64,000 nucleotides of DNA from CAUZWH01 sp965224275 (GTDB lineage Bacteria > Pseudomonadota > Alphaproteobacteria > SHVV01): positions 124,001 to 188,000 of the forward strand of contig CBDCYR010000012.1 in the NCBI GenBank assembly GCA_965224275.1, in the 5' to 3' direction. A program made the position numbers and the translations under genes. The notes beneath the pieces are model-generated. The model ran no database searches. It was not told the origin of the DNA and was given only the letters and a program-made list of their open reading frames with translations. The first letter of the stretch is position 1. Every line of letters begins with the position of its first letter. Of the stretch, positions 1 to 9,683 are shown in pieces.

Positions 1-479
1 ACTTGCTAAACGAACATTTCGACCTGCTGTCGACGCGAATCGAAGCTGAAGGCGGCACCGTCGACAAGTTCATCGGTGATAGTGTGATGGCTTTCTGGGG
101 CGCGCCGGACGAACAACCCGATCATGCCAAGCGCGCAATACGCGCCGCACGTGCAGTCCAGGCCGCGGTCGCATCTGACAATAAGTTCCGAGCCGATCGC
201 GGCGACGCTCCAATCCAAGTAAGAATCGGTATCAACACCGGTCCTGCGGTGGTGGGAAACATTGGATCGTCGAGCCGCGTCAACTACACACTCATCGGCG
301 ATACCGTCAATGTGGCAGAACGATTGGAGCGCTTGGCCGCCGATCTTCAGCAGTAGGAAGACGTTGTGGTTCTGGCGAGTGCGGCGACGGCGGCGTCCGC
401 GGGTGAGCCGTTGGAAGAGCTTGGTGCAAAGGCTCTACGCGGATTAGCTGGCACCGTTGAGGTCTACCGCCTCCCATAG
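1..479 (+). pseudogene. class III adenylate/guanylate cyclase, C-terminal part, in-frame stop
   Basis: The gene enters from outside the window. The readable part is a class III nucleotide cyclase catalytic domain, which makes cAMP or cGMP from the triphosphate. Visible motifs are 'DKFIGDSVMAFWGAP' with the metal-binding aspartate, 'VRIGINTGPAVVGNIG', and 'NYTLIGDTVNVAERLE'. An amber codon at 354-356 ends the frame after 'LAADLQQ'. The same frame then continues with the expected cyclase tail ('EDVVVLASAA...LGAKALRGLAGTVEVYRL') to a second stop at 477-479. The break is therefore one nonsense substitution, not a frameshift. The lost tail of about 40 residues is the end of the fold, so the protein may be inactive or partly active. 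A sequencing error is the alternative. Family assignment is firm; substrate is unknown. Confidence 0.85.
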
Positions 480-568
480 ATGCGCAAAACTCGGCGGTTT
501 CCGTACATCACAACAAACCGATTGGAGAATCTCCCTCGACCGGGTGATAATGCGGTTAAGCGACATCA

Positions 569-814
569 ATGTCGCGATCCAGTGAGGACATGACAGAGTC
601 CTGGAACTATTACTTCGAGAGCTGCCGCGCCGCGTGTAACAGCGGCGCCACAGTGGAGTTGCCCGAGGGCCACGGAATTGTCACGCTCGACGAACGCAAT
701 GAGTTCGAGCGGGTGTTTTTTCCGGCGCGCCAGATTCAGTACAACCTGGTACTGGGCGTAATGGCATTGCTCGAACGGAATGGCTTGGCCGTTCGTTATG
801 GCAAGCTGCGTTAG
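569..814 (+). CDS. small protein of unknown function
   Basis: An 81-residue reading frame lies between the cyclase and the oxidase-like gene. It has a mixed acidic and aromatic composition ('ESWNYYFESCRAACNSG', then 'PEGHGIVTLDERNEFERVFF'), no signal peptide and no membrane segment. Two starts are possible: ATG 569, without an obvious ribosome site, or ATG 590 after GAGGAC, where the spacing is very short. I do not recognise the family. Gene-like codon use and its position between two same-strand genes support it as real. Confidence 0.45.
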   Translation: MSRSSEDMTESWNYYFESCRAACNSGATVELPEGHGIVTLDERNEFERVFFPARQIQYNLVLGVMALLERNGLAVRYGKLR

Positions 815-972
815 CTACGCAGCGATCCGGCGCACCTCGTTAACGAACGCAGCGTGAGGCGGGCTCGGCGCGTTCGGTATCAGGATCCATAAATGCTTCC
901 GAACGCCGTTGGCCAAGTTGCGGATCGATGAGGGCCGATCCCACTGTGCGGCAAGAAATGAGGACGAAGAAA

Positions 973-1671
973 ATGACGTTAGGAACCCAAGCCGTGCTCG
1001 AGGAAGTTGCGGCCATCCACAAGCGCAAGCCCTATTTCCAGCATCCTGTTTGGGCGGATCTCGTCGCGGGAGCGCTGAACCTCGATCAAGTTCGAATTCT
1101 GGTGCAACAGAACGGCATCATTCCGCTACACAATCACAACTACCACGGCCGACTATATGTCGTCTGCCCGGAGCCGACTTGGCGATCGATGATTGCCGAG
1201 GTGGTCTACGAGGAAGGAACCGGCCGTCTCTATGCCGGCGGTCGGGCGCATTGGAAGCTCTACTGCCAATTTGGCGAAGCGCTCGGCATTACTCCGGAAC
1301 AAATGTGGAACACGGAATACTGTGCGGGCGCCATCGCCTTCAAAGCCTTCATGAGCGAGATCTGCGGCCGTAGTTTTCTTGAAGGTGTATCAGCACATAT
1401 GCTGGCTGGCGAAGCACCGGTCCCGACGGAAGGAATGAATCGGGCTGAGGCGCTCCGCACCCACTACGGCCTTGATGACGAAGCGCTTGAGTTTTTTATC
1501 GTCCACCAAGAGGCTGACAAAGAACACTCGAGCGTTGGTGTCAATCTGCTCGATGAATTCGCGCCAACCGAAGAAGACCGGCACCTGGTCCTGAGAACGG
1601 TAGAGGACACCCTCGATATGTTTTTGTTCATGTACGACGACATCCATGTTCGCGTGAAATCGGCCGCCTGA
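973..1671 (+). CDS. PqqC/TenA-like iron-dependent oxidase (haem-oxygenase-like fold)
   Basis: About 232 residues of an all-helical protein of the PqqC / haem-oxygenase-like diiron oxidase superfamily. Members use iron or bound oxygen to oxidise small molecules; no substrate can be named here. Candidate metal ligands are the glutamates in 'EVVYEEGTGR', the histidine in 'RAHWKLYCQFGEALG', and a D-x-x-H pair in 'HQEADKEHSS'. 'HNHNYHGRLYVV' near residue 55 resembles the second helix of PqqC-like proteins. ATG 973 is preferred because AGGA at 961-964 lies 8 bases upstream; in-frame ATGs at 928 and 958 are alternatives. No other pqq genes are nearby, so a role in PQQ synthesis is not supported. Confidence 0.7.
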   Translation: MTLGTQAVLEEVAAIHKRKPYFQHPVWADLVAGALNLDQVRILVQQNGIIPLHNHNYHGRLYVVCPEPTWRSMIAEVVYEEGTGRLYAGGRAHWKLYCQFGEALGITPEQMWNTEYCAGAIAFKAFMSEICGRSFLEGVSAHMLAGEAPVPTEGMNRAEALRTHYGLDDEALEFFIVHQEADKEHSSVGVNLLDEFAPTEEDRHLVLRTVEDTLDMFLFMYDDIHVRVKSAA

Positions 1672-1753
1672 AGTCGAGCGGGCCTATCGCGGACAACGGG
1701 CAACGGCGAATGTCGAGGAGGTGAAGAGGGACATCCGACCGTCCAACCCGCCT

Positions 1754-2386
1754 CTAGGCGTCGGACTGGTTCACCTCGAGAGAGGTTACCATCTGAACCA
1801 GTTTGACGAGCGACTCGGCACTCATCTTCTCCATAACCTTCGCCCGATGCGCCTCGACCGTTTTAGGGCTGATATCCATCTCACGGGCAATTTGTTTGTT
1901 CTGTTTGCCCTGGACCAGTCGATCCAACACCTCCCGTTCGCGCGTCGTTAACTTGTCGAGACGATTGCGTATTTCGCTGCGTTCGCGATCGATTTCGCGC
2001 AGGCGGCCATCATCCTCGATGCTCTGTTGAATACGATCGAGAAGTTCCTGGTCGTTAAAGGGCTTTTGAAGAAAATCAACCGCTCCGTTCTTCATTGCTC
2101 GAACCGCCATCGGCACATCTCCAAATGCAGTAATCATGATCGCAGGCGTTTCGATGCCGCGTTCTCGTACCGTCTGGAGGACGTCGAGGCCGCTAATCTT
2201 GGGGAGCCTAATGTCGAGAACAAGACAGCCGGGAAGGCTCCCATCGAATTGCTCGAGGAACTCTATAGGTGAGGCGTAGGCCTCCACTTTCAGGCCCACC
2301 GATTCGATGAGCCAACGAAGTGACTCGCGACCGGCATCGTCATCATCGACGATCGATACAGTCGCAGTTTTCTGAACTTCTTCCAT
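1754..2386 (-). CDS. FixJ-family two-component response regulator
   Basis: A 210-residue response regulator. The receiver domain (about residues 8-125) has the acidic pocket 'VDDDDAGRESLR', the phospho-acceptor aspartate in 'LVLDIRLPKISG', 'MITAFGDVPMAV' with the switch region, and lysine in 'FLQKPFNDQ'. A linker leads to a LuxR/GerE helix-turn-helix (about 140-200: 'LTTREREVLDRLVQGKQNKQIAREM' in outline, 'SPKTVEAHRAKVMEKM'). This is the FixJ/TodT layout: a DNA-binding transcription activator switched on by phosphorylation. It begins 2 bases after the stop of the histidine kinase at 2388, so the two form one operon. Since the kinase is broken, its signal may be lost unless another kinase takes over. 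Confidence 0.9.
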   Translation of the reverse strand: MEEVQKTATVSIVDDDDAGRESLRWLIESVGLKVEAYASPIEFLEQFDGSLPGCLVLDIRLPKISGLDVLQTVRERGIETPAIMITAFGDVPMAVRAMKNGAVDFLQKPFNDQELLDRIQQSIEDDGRLREIDRERSEIRNRLDKLTTREREVLDRLVQGKQNKQIAREMDISPKTVEAHRAKVMEKMSAESLVKLVQMVTSLEVNQSDA

Positions 2387-2387
2387 G

Positions 2388-3587
2388 TTAGTTCCTCTGC
2401 TGCTCGACTGGCAGCGTGAAGTGGAACGTCAAGCCCCGTTTGTTATTTGGGGTCGCCCACAACTGACCTTCGTGAGCCTCAACAATTGTGCGGCTTATGG
2501 CGAGGCCCATCCCCATACCGTCGACCTTTGTGCTGTGAAAGGCTTCAAACATTTCCTCGATATTGTCGGCATTCGCCGGCGGGCCACTGTCGCGAACGTC
2601 AATGCGCACGAAACCGCCTTCCAACAAGGCCGTACGCACCGTAATCAAGCCTGGGCCCGACCATCCCTCGCTCATCGCTTCGATACCGTTGCGCATTAGG
2701 TTGAGCAGAACCTGTTCAATTTGAATCGAATCGACCACCACTGGCGGCAACGACTTTGCGAGGCGAACCGCAATACGAACACCTTTATCGTTTGCCTCGG
2801 CGGCTGCGAGATTCCGCGCGGATCCAACAATTTCATTTACATCGCACGGGATCCGCTCGGGTTCCGATCCTCTGATGAACTCGGCTATATCGCGGACAAC
2901 GAGCGCGGCGCGTTCGGCTTGTTCGCATGCTTGTTCCATCGCATGAGTGATCTCATCTCGATCCCACGTGCCGCTCTGCAGTCGCCGGACGCAGCCCCGG
3001 GTATAGTTGGCAATAGCGTTGAGCGGTTGGCCGAGTTCGTGTGCCAACGCGGTCGCCATCTCGCCCATCGTTGTCACCCGCATGATATGAGCCAGTTGTG
3101 ATTCGTGCTCCCGCACCTGTTGTTCGGCGAGCTTGCGCTCGGTTTCGTCCAATGAAACGCCGTCCCAAATGACCGAACCGTCCTCTAGCCGACGGGGGCT
3201 CGACCGCACGCGCGCCCAGCGAGTTTCGCCGTCCGGACCAAACGCGCGGAGTTCCAGATCTAACGGCGTCAGATCCTTTGCCGATTCGCGAGCCCTTACC
3301 TCCAGTTCCTTACGATCTTGCGGATGGAGGATGTCCATAAATGCATCGGGATTCTTCTCCACGGCCTCGGGGTCAACCCCCCAGACGAGCTTGGATCCGG
3401 CGCTTACGTACGGAAAATCGATTGTTCCATCGGGCGCCGCTCGGCGCTGAAAGACGCTACCTGGAATATTGCGCGTTACGCTTTCGAGTTGTTGCTCGCG
3501 TTCCCGCAGCTCAGCTTCGGCGACTTTACGCTCGGAGATATCGACCGCGAACGCAAATATATATTCCTGATAACGGCGCACCGTCAA
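2388..3587 (-). pseudogene. multi-PAS sensor histidine kinase, kinase half (separated by a frameshift)
   Basis: This is the C-terminal part of a FixL-like kinase. It opens with the tail of a PAS domain ('YQEYIFAFAVDISERK') and then a PAC-bearing PAS domain of about 120 residues. The dimerisation box follows with the phospho-accepting histidine in 'TALAHELGQPLNAIANY', then the ATP-binding domain with N box 'VLLNLMRNGIEAM', G1 'VRDSGPP' and G2 'GMGMGLAISRTIVEAH'. There is no membrane segment. The frame is offset from the PAS array upstream by a 10-base insertion at 3570-3579. Without that insertion the join would read 'KFDGQEYIFAF', with the same spacing as the sibling PAS repeats. Taken alone the frame starts at a TTG and lacks a sensor, so it is probably non-functional. 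Confidence 0.8.
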
Positions 3588-5824
3588 ACTTAATGTAGTT
3601 GTCGGTTATCTCCGCAGGAATAAGCTTTCCCGACTTAGCGCGGAGCGTGACTTCCGTCGTGCTGACCTGAGGATCCGCGCGTACTTCGGCAAAACGTTCG
3701 CGCCAGAGCTCCCGTGTCATGTGGGGGTCGATGTCGGAGATGTGGAGGGATTGATATTCGTCAGCCCCATAATCCAATAACTGGCAAGCCGCCGCGTTCA
3801 CGTAGGACAGGCTGCCGTCGGCTCGGGCCCAAAACACAGCGCCGGCCGCGTTATCAACCGAAAATTGAGTCAACCTCAGCGCATCTTCGGTTCGCCTACG
3901 CTCGGTTATGTCGCGGAAAAACGCGAAGATGTACTCGCGGTCCTCGTAAACGAAATAGTTATCGGTTATTTCGACCGGTATCAGGCCGCCATCCTTTGTC
4001 CTAAAGCGAAGCTCGGACGTCAGCGCGCTATGGCGCTTAATTTCCTCAAATAGGCGCTCCCAGCCTCGCTGTGTCTGCACTGGGTTGATGTCGGTAACGT
4101 TCAATCCGGTAATTTCGGAGCCGCTCTCGTAGCCAAGCAAACGCGCCGCTGCTTCGTTCGCGTACGCAAACTCGCCGTCACGCCCGGTCCAGATAATGCC
4201 GTCGGAGGCGTTGTGAACGGCAAACTGTGTGAGCCGCAGCGCACTTTCGGTCCGCTTGCGCTCGGTAATGTCGCGAACGTAGGAAAAAATGTATTCGCGC
4301 TCGCCGAACTTGAAGTGATTGTCGGTTACTTCGACGGCAACCGAACTGCCATCTCGCCGCAGAAGTGGGAGTTCGTCGGTTTTTGTGCCGACGCGCCGGA
4401 GTTCGTAGAATTGGGATCGCCATGCTTTAATCGTTTGCCACGGGCTGGTATCTGGAATTCGTAACTTGAGAAGCTCTTGCAACGTGTAGCCCAACATTTC
4501 CGCAGCGGCTTCGTTGGCATAAGCAAAGCGGCCATCCCGGTCGACCCAGAAAATACCGTCATAGGTCGTATCGACGGCAAACTGCGTCATGCGCAGCGCA
4601 TCCTCGGTTTGCTTGCGCTCGGAAATATCGCGAACTGAAGAGAAGACATACTCTCGATCGCCGAACTTAAAGTAGTTGTCAATCACTTCGACCGCGATCG
4701 AGCTCCCGTCTCTCCTTTGGAAAACATACTCATCGGTTGCAACGCCAATGGTGCGAAGACGATCGAAGAGCTCGCCCCACCCCTTCAAAGTTTGATGTGG
4801 GTTTAGGTCGGTCGCTCTCATCTTTAGAAGTTCTTCGATCGAATAGCCGAGCAATCTGGCCATCGCTTGATTGACGTACGAGAAATTGCCTTTTCTATCC
4901 AGCCAAGTTATGCCGTCGGAACTGTTGTCGATGGCGAATTGCGTCATTCGAAGCGCGTTTTCAGTTCGTTTGCGTTTGGTAATATCGCGGATGATGAAAT
5001 GACCCGCGGCGCGGCCTAGCCAGCGTATTGGGCTGCCGGTTACTTCGACCTCGACTGTCGTCCCATCACGCTTCAACAGGCGCTGTTCGGTTGCCGCCAC
5101 GGATTCCGATCGGGTCAGCAATCCCCTTGTACGGCGAATCGCATCTTTCCTCACATCCGGCTCAACAATATCGAACGGCGTGCGTTCCATGATTAGTTGC
5201 GGACGCCGATACCCAAGTAGGCTTGCTGCAGCCGGGTTAGCAAACAAGATCTGCTTGTCATCCACGATGAGTATGGCGTCCGGCGCTTGGTCGATCAGGC
5301 GTCGGTATCTTGCCTCGCTTTCCTTCAACTCCGTTTCGTGGCGTTTGCGCTCGGTGATATCGCGAATGGAAGAGAGGACATATTCCGCATCGCCAAATTT
5401 GATGTAGTTGTCCGTGATCTCGACCGGCACCGTACGTCCATCACGGGTAAGGTGCTCGTATTCACGCATCTGAGTCCGCTTCCGCTTAAGCCGATGGAAT
5501 AGATCCTTCCACGAATTGATCGATATGCCTCGATTGATGTCAGCGATGGTTAACTTCAACAGCTCGTCGGAGGCGTACCCGAAGTGTTTTGCGGCAGCCA
5601 TGTTGGCGTAGGCGAAGCGCCCGTCGGGTTTGATCCAAACGATCGGGTCGGCGGCGGTATCAACGGAGAACTGAGTCAGCCTGAGCGCATCTTCCGCTCG
5701 CTTTCGCTCCGATATATCCCGCGCAAATCCGATCGCGTACTCCTCGTCATCGAAGCGAACATAGTTGATCGAGACTTCAACCGGCACCGTTCGACCGTCC
5801 TGACGTCGGCCAATCCCGAAACTA
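3526..5824 (-). pseudogene. multi-PAS sensor histidine kinase, PAS-array half (5' end cut by IS5)
   Basis: The sensor half of the kinase consists of consecutive PAS/PAC units of about 120 residues. There is one incomplete unit at the IS boundary, six further units, and the last is cut by the 10-base insertion at 3570-3579. Five share almost the same ends: start 'ALRLTQFSVD' or 'ALRMTQFAVD', middle 'FAYANEAAA..LGY', end 'EYIFSYVRDITERK'. One unit ('ESEARYRRLIDQAPDAILIVDD') is a different PAS type. Such repeats suggest tandem amplification inside the gene. The PAS reading frame continues up to base 5824 ('SFGIGRRQDGRTVPVEV'), exactly where the IS5 remnant begins. The true N terminus is therefore missing and is not found on the far side of the mobile region. 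Confidence 0.85.
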
Positions 5825-6332
5825 GTTGAGTGATTTCAGTCGGTTGTGGCTGTTCGGAAGTGTCAAAGCAAAACGTCTCGTGCACAACATGCTGGACCGA
5901 AAGTCACGACGCCCGAATTATGAGCGCCGTGGCGGGCGCTACGCAAGCGACCTGATCGGATCGAGAGATGGGCGTTGATCGCGCCGCTCATGCCGCCGCG
6001 CAAGAAGATCGGCCGGCCGAGGACGATCGGACCTGCGCCATGTCATGGATGCGGTCATGTACATGGCCTCGACGGGCTGCCAGTGGGCTTATGACTGCAT
6101 CGAACGACTTCCCTCCGCCTTCCACGGTCCAGCGCTATTTCTACGACTGGCGCTCCAACGGCCTGCTGGAGAGCATCAACCATCACGCTTGCGTTCAGTG
6201 GCGGCCCGGGAGCTGGAAGGACGCGACGACCGGCCCGAGCGCCGGGGTGATCGACAGCCAGAGCGTGAAAACCACGGAAAGCGGTGGTGTTCGGGGCTAT
6301 GACGCGGGCAAGAAGATCAAGGGCCGCAAGCG
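5825..6332 (+). mobile_element. IS5-family element, 5' remnant with decayed transposase
   Basis: The first 508 bases or so match the second copy at 12353-13246 (opposite orientation), from the terminal GTTGAGTGATTTCAGTCGG through to 'GYDAGKKIKGRKR' of the transposase. At that point the IS256-family end starts. The transposase is broken by several small insertions and deletions: stretches such as 'PPPSTVQRYFYDWRSNGLLE' and 'DSQSVKTTESGGVRGYD' are readable but in shifting frames. A TA at 5823-5824 precedes the end, as in the other copy. The 3' half is nowhere in the window, so this is an old, dead copy that has lost its right side. It truncates the PAS-kinase gene. Confidence 0.85.
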
Positions 6333-6380
6333 TGGAAATTGGTTTTGGCGCCTCTCCGAGCGGGTTGAGTTTTGCGGCGG

Positions 6381-7130
6381 TCAGGCCGCGCGGTCAAGGG
6401 TTTCGTCGGCGATTAGCTGATCGAGGGTTTCCCATCCATCGACTTTGCGCATCTGGATTTGGCCGGAAGCGAGGAGCGCCCAGAGGAGCATCGGCACTGT
6501 TTCGGGACACGGCAGCACGGTCTGTGTTTTGATCCGGCGCTTGAACTCCTCGTTGAGACGCTCAATGGCGTTGGTCGTTCGGGCTGATTTCCATTGGCTC
6601 TTGGACAGGCGCGTGAAGGTAAAGAGCTTGTCGCCCGCTTCTGCGAGGCTGTCCGCGACGGCCCTGCATTTCAGCCGCCACTTGCGGACAAACGCCTTGC
6701 GGCGGGTTTCCACCTCGGAGGCAGTGTCGGCATAGATCATATCGCGGTAATCTTCGCTCAGCTCGTCATGCATGTGTTTGGGAGCATGACCCAGAAGGTT
6801 GCGGTGCTTGTGCACGGTGCAGCGTTGAACGGGAAGGTCATCGCCCCAAAGCGCCGACAGAGCCGCCTCCAGTCCCGGCGCGCCATCGACGATGACAAAC
6901 CCGGGCCGTTTCAGTCCACGCGCATCAAGGTCGTCGAGGAACTGGCGCCACGCCGCCTGGCTTTCTCCGCCCATATTCCCGATCGAAAGCAAGACCTTCT
7001 GGCCATCCCGGCGCACCCCTATAGCCGCGAGAACCGAGATGTTGGTGGCCTTGCGATCCAGTCGGGTCTTGATCACAGTGCCGTCAAGGATCAGCCGAAC
7101 GATATCCTCATCCGCGAGGCCACGGCTGCA
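6381..7130 (-). pseudogene. IS256-family transposase, C-terminal part
   Basis: About 249 residues of a mutator-type (IS256) DDE transposase, starting at '..CSRGLADEDIVRLILDGT' right after the IS21 target repeat. It shows the first catalytic aspartate ('LILDGTVIKT'), the second ('FVIVDGAPGLEAAL'), the conserved C-x2-H ('QRCTVHKHRNLL') and the catalytic glutamate ('TNAIERLNEEFKRR'). Joined to the 9684-10160 piece through the shared GCCTGG, it restores 'VDWDAWCSRGL' and a normal protein of about 406 residues. The longer open frame that runs to 7454 is read-through into IS21 DNA and is not part of the gene. Confidence 0.9.
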
Positions 7131-7336
7131 CCAGGCTGTCAATCGGCGTCCAAAATTGACCCCCAATCGGCGTGCAATATTGACCCCCCTGAGCGGCACG
7201 GCGGAGGTTGTCCCGGTAGTCAATAGGGGGGACCCGAGCGGCTTCGTGTAGCGCCTTGCGGTGCGCGGAGCGAAGCCGCGTGGGAGGTACGGGTTGACCC
7301 AGCGGGGCAAGCGGGCCGCAGGCACGGCCTGCCGGG

Positions 7337-8065
7337 TCAGCAGCGGTTCTTGAAGCGCCAGCTCTCGTTGCCGGTCTCGATGATCTCGCAATGGTGGGTC
7401 AGGCGGTCGAGCAGCGCGGTGGTCATCTTGGGGTCGCCGAAGACGGAGGGCCATTCGCCGAAAGCGAGGTTGGTGGTGACGATGATCGAGGTGCGCTCGT
7501 AGAGCCGGCTCATCAGATGGAACAGCAGCTGGCCGCCGGCCTGGGCGAAGGGCAGGTAGCCGAGTTCGTCGAGGATGACGAAGTCGCGTCGGATGAGCTG
7601 GTCTGCGGTGCGGCCCTGGCGTCCGGCACGGAGTTCGGCCTCGAGATGGTTGACCAGGTCGACGACGTTGTAGAAGCGGCCGCGTGCGGCCTTGCGGATG
7701 CAGGCGCGGGCGATGGCGACGGCGAGATGGGTCTTGCCGGTGCCGGTGCCGCCGACCAGCACGATGTTGCGCTTGCCCTCCAGGAAGCCACCTGTGGCGA
7801 GTTCCTGGATCAGGGGCTCGTTGACCGGTGAGGCGGCGAAGTCGAAGTCGGCCAGCTCCTTGGCCGTCGGCAGCCTGGCGGACGCCATCTGGTACTTGAT
7901 GGAGCGCGCCTGCTTGTCGGCGACCTCGGTCTGCAGCAGCGTACCGATGATCTGCTGCACCGGATGACGACGCTTGAGCCCGTCGGCGAGGATGTCGTCG
8001 TAGGCGGCGCGCATGCCCGCGAGCTTCAACGCCGTCATCATCGCCAGCACCTCATGACGCTCCAT
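7337..8065 (-). CDS. istB: IS21-family helper ATPase IstB
   Basis: A 242-residue AAA+ ATPase related to DnaC that helps the IstA transposase choose and engage target DNA. Walker A is 'LVGGTGTGKTHLAVAI' (about residues 100-115), Walker B is 'FVILDELGYLPF', and sensor-like 'SIIVTTNLAFGEW' follows. The N-terminal 'LKLAGMRAAYDDILADGLKR' region is the usual family start. It overlaps the end of istA by 14 bases and is probably translationally coupled to it. No damage is seen. Confidence 0.93.
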   Translation of the reverse strand: MERHEVLAMMTALKLAGMRAAYDDILADGLKRRHPVQQIIGTLLQTEVADKQARSIKYQMASARLPTAKELADFDFAASPVNEPLIQELATGGFLEGKRNIVLVGGTGTGKTHLAVAIARACIRKAARGRFYNVVDLVNHLEAELRAGRQGRTADQLIRRDFVILDELGYLPFAQAGGQLLFHLMSRLYERTSIIVTTNLAFGEWPSVFGDPKMTTALLDRLTHHCEIIETGNESWRFKNRC

Positions 8066-9575
8066 GACCGGCCTCCCTCAGGCGATCGTAGCGCTGACAG
8101 TCGGCCACCGGCCGGTGGCGAAGCTGCAGGCCCTCGGGCGTCGGGATGGTCGCCGGCGGTGCCGGCTGGCACTGCCGGGCGAGGATGTTGAGCACGACGT
8201 CGGCGCTGCAGGCGCCGAAGTCGAGCGCCTCGGCACAGGCCGCCTCGACCGCCTCCAGCCCGTCCTCCTGAACCGCCGCGAGGATCCTCACGAACTGCCT
8301 GTCACCGTCGTCGCAACCCGTCAGCCGGGCCCGTATGCGGCCGAGCGCGCCGGGCAGTTGCCAGCCCTTGAAGGGCGCGCCGTTCCTCAGCGCACCAGGC
8401 TTCCGCGTCAGGATCGGCACGTAGTGCCACGGATCGTAGGCGATCTCGCCGCGCCCGAAGCTCCGGGGATGCTCGGCGACGGTCTCGCCGTCCTGGCGGA
8501 TGACGATCCGATCGGCGTAGGCCCGCACGTCGACCGGCCGCCCGACGGCACGGGCGGCGACGCTGTAGTGGTTGTTGTCGAAGCGCACCAGACAGGTCTT
8601 GGACACCGCCACCTCGGTGGCGTGGAAGCCGTCGAAGGGGCCGCGATAGGCCATCAGGAAGGGCCGCTCCTCCTCGAACACCTGCCACACCGTCTTGCCC
8701 TCGATCGTCGGATGCGGCCGCTTCTTGGCGTCCTCGATACACCGATCCATCAGCCACGCGTTGATCTCGGCGTAGGAGCGGCCCCGCGGGATGGGCACGA
8801 ACAGGCGGCCGCGGACGTCACCCACCTGCCTCTCGACCTGCCCCTTCTCCCAGCCCGCACCCGGAGTGCACGCCACCGGCTCCACCAGATGGTGGGAGCA
8901 CAGCTCCAGAAAGCGCCGGTTGTAGGCGCGCTCCTTGCCGACGAAGACCATGCTCACCGCCGTCTTCATGTTGTCGTAGATGCCCCGCCGGCAGACCCCG
9001 CCGAAGAAGTGGAAGGCCCGTTCGTGCGCCTCGAACACCATCTCCTGGCTCTCGCGCGGGAAGATCTGAACCAGCTGCATGCGGCTGTAGCAGAGCCGCA
9101 TGTGCGCCGCCTTCACCTTGGTCGTCACACCCGACAGGCGCGCGTACTCGTGGCTCCAGTCGAACTGGTAGGCCTCGCCGGGATCGAAGCTCAGCGGCAC
9201 AAAACCCTGCGACGGCGACAACAGCCGCCACCGCCGACGCCAGGTCCTGGCGTAGCGGCGCACCGCGTCGTAGCCGCCGCCATAGCCCAGAGCCGCAAGA
9301 TCTTCATGAATCCGCAGCAGAGACAGCCGATCCCGGCGCGGCTTCTTCTCGTTGGCCTCCAGCTGGCGCTCGAGCTCATCCACCCACGGTCCAAGCTTCG
9401 GCATCGGCTGGATCTTGCGCTCGTAGCTGTACGAGGTCTCATCGCCCCGCACCACCTTGCGCACCGTGTTCTTCGAAACCCTCAAATCCCGGGCGATCTT
9501 CTTGATCGGAACGCCCCTCACCAGATGATCCCGACGGATCCGTGCGATCGTTTCCACTACCAGCATCTCCCCCAC
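8052..9575 (-). CDS. istA: IS21-family transposase IstA
   Basis: A 507-residue DDE transposase. The N-terminal helix-turn-helix is 'IARDLRVSKNTVRKVVRG' (about residues 25-42). The integrase-core acidic residues lie in 'YQFDWSHEYARL', 'GIYDNMKTAVS' and 'EKGQVERQVGDVR', giving a DDE set. A C-terminal strand-rich domain follows. Length is normal for the family. The start is about 108 bases inside the right end of the element. A long open frame on the opposite strand across this gene is a GC-bias artefact. Confidence 0.93.
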   Translation of the reverse strand: MGEMLVVETIARIRRDHLVRGVPIKKIARDLRVSKNTVRKVVRGDETSYSYERKIQPMPKLGPWVDELERQLEANEKKPRRDRLSLLRIHEDLAALGYGGGYDAVRRYARTWRRRWRLLSPSQGFVPLSFDPGEAYQFDWSHEYARLSGVTTKVKAAHMRLCYSRMQLVQIFPRESQEMVFEAHERAFHFFGGVCRRGIYDNMKTAVSMVFVGKERAYNRRFLELCSHHLVEPVACTPGAGWEKGQVERQVGDVRGRLFVPIPRGRSYAEINAWLMDRCIEDAKKRPHPTIEGKTVWQVFEEERPFLMAYRGPFDGFHATEVAVSKTCLVRFDNNHYSVAARAVGRPVDVRAYADRIVIRQDGETVAEHPRSFGRGEIAYDPWHYVPILTRKPGALRNGAPFKGWQLPGALGRIRARLTGCDDGDRQFVRILAAVQEDGLEAVEAACAEALDFGACSADVVLNILARQCQPAPPATIPTPEGLQLRHRPVADCQRYDRLREAGHGAS

Positions 9576-9683
9576 CTCGTCTGTCCAAACAACGAGGTGT
9601 GTTCAAGAGCACAAAACCAGGGGGGTCAATTTTGGACGCCGATAACCCCCAATAGGGGGTCAATATTCCACGCCGAACAACAA

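Larger units (their letters stand above)
7137..9683 (-). mobile_element. intact IS21-family insertion sequence
   Basis: A 2,547-bp element inserted in the IS256-family transposase gene. Ends are TGTCAATCGGCGTCCAAAATT at the left (less its last base a 20-mer) and, inverted, TGTTGTTCGGCGTGGAATAT at the right. The flanking CCAGGC at 7131-7136 and 9684-9689 is a perfect 6-bp target duplication. Each end holds internal copies of the 'TTGACCCCC' and 'CGGCGT' blocks, the usual multiple transposase-binding repeats of this family. Both genes (istA, istB) are open and overlap by 14 bases, so it may be active and is the youngest layer of this nest. Confidence 0.92.

Noticed and set aside
6381..7454. Reading the IS256 transposase C-terminal part as a 357-residue complete gene
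   Set aside because: The first 108 residues come from IS21 end sequence and the end of istB; the real other half is at 9684-10160.
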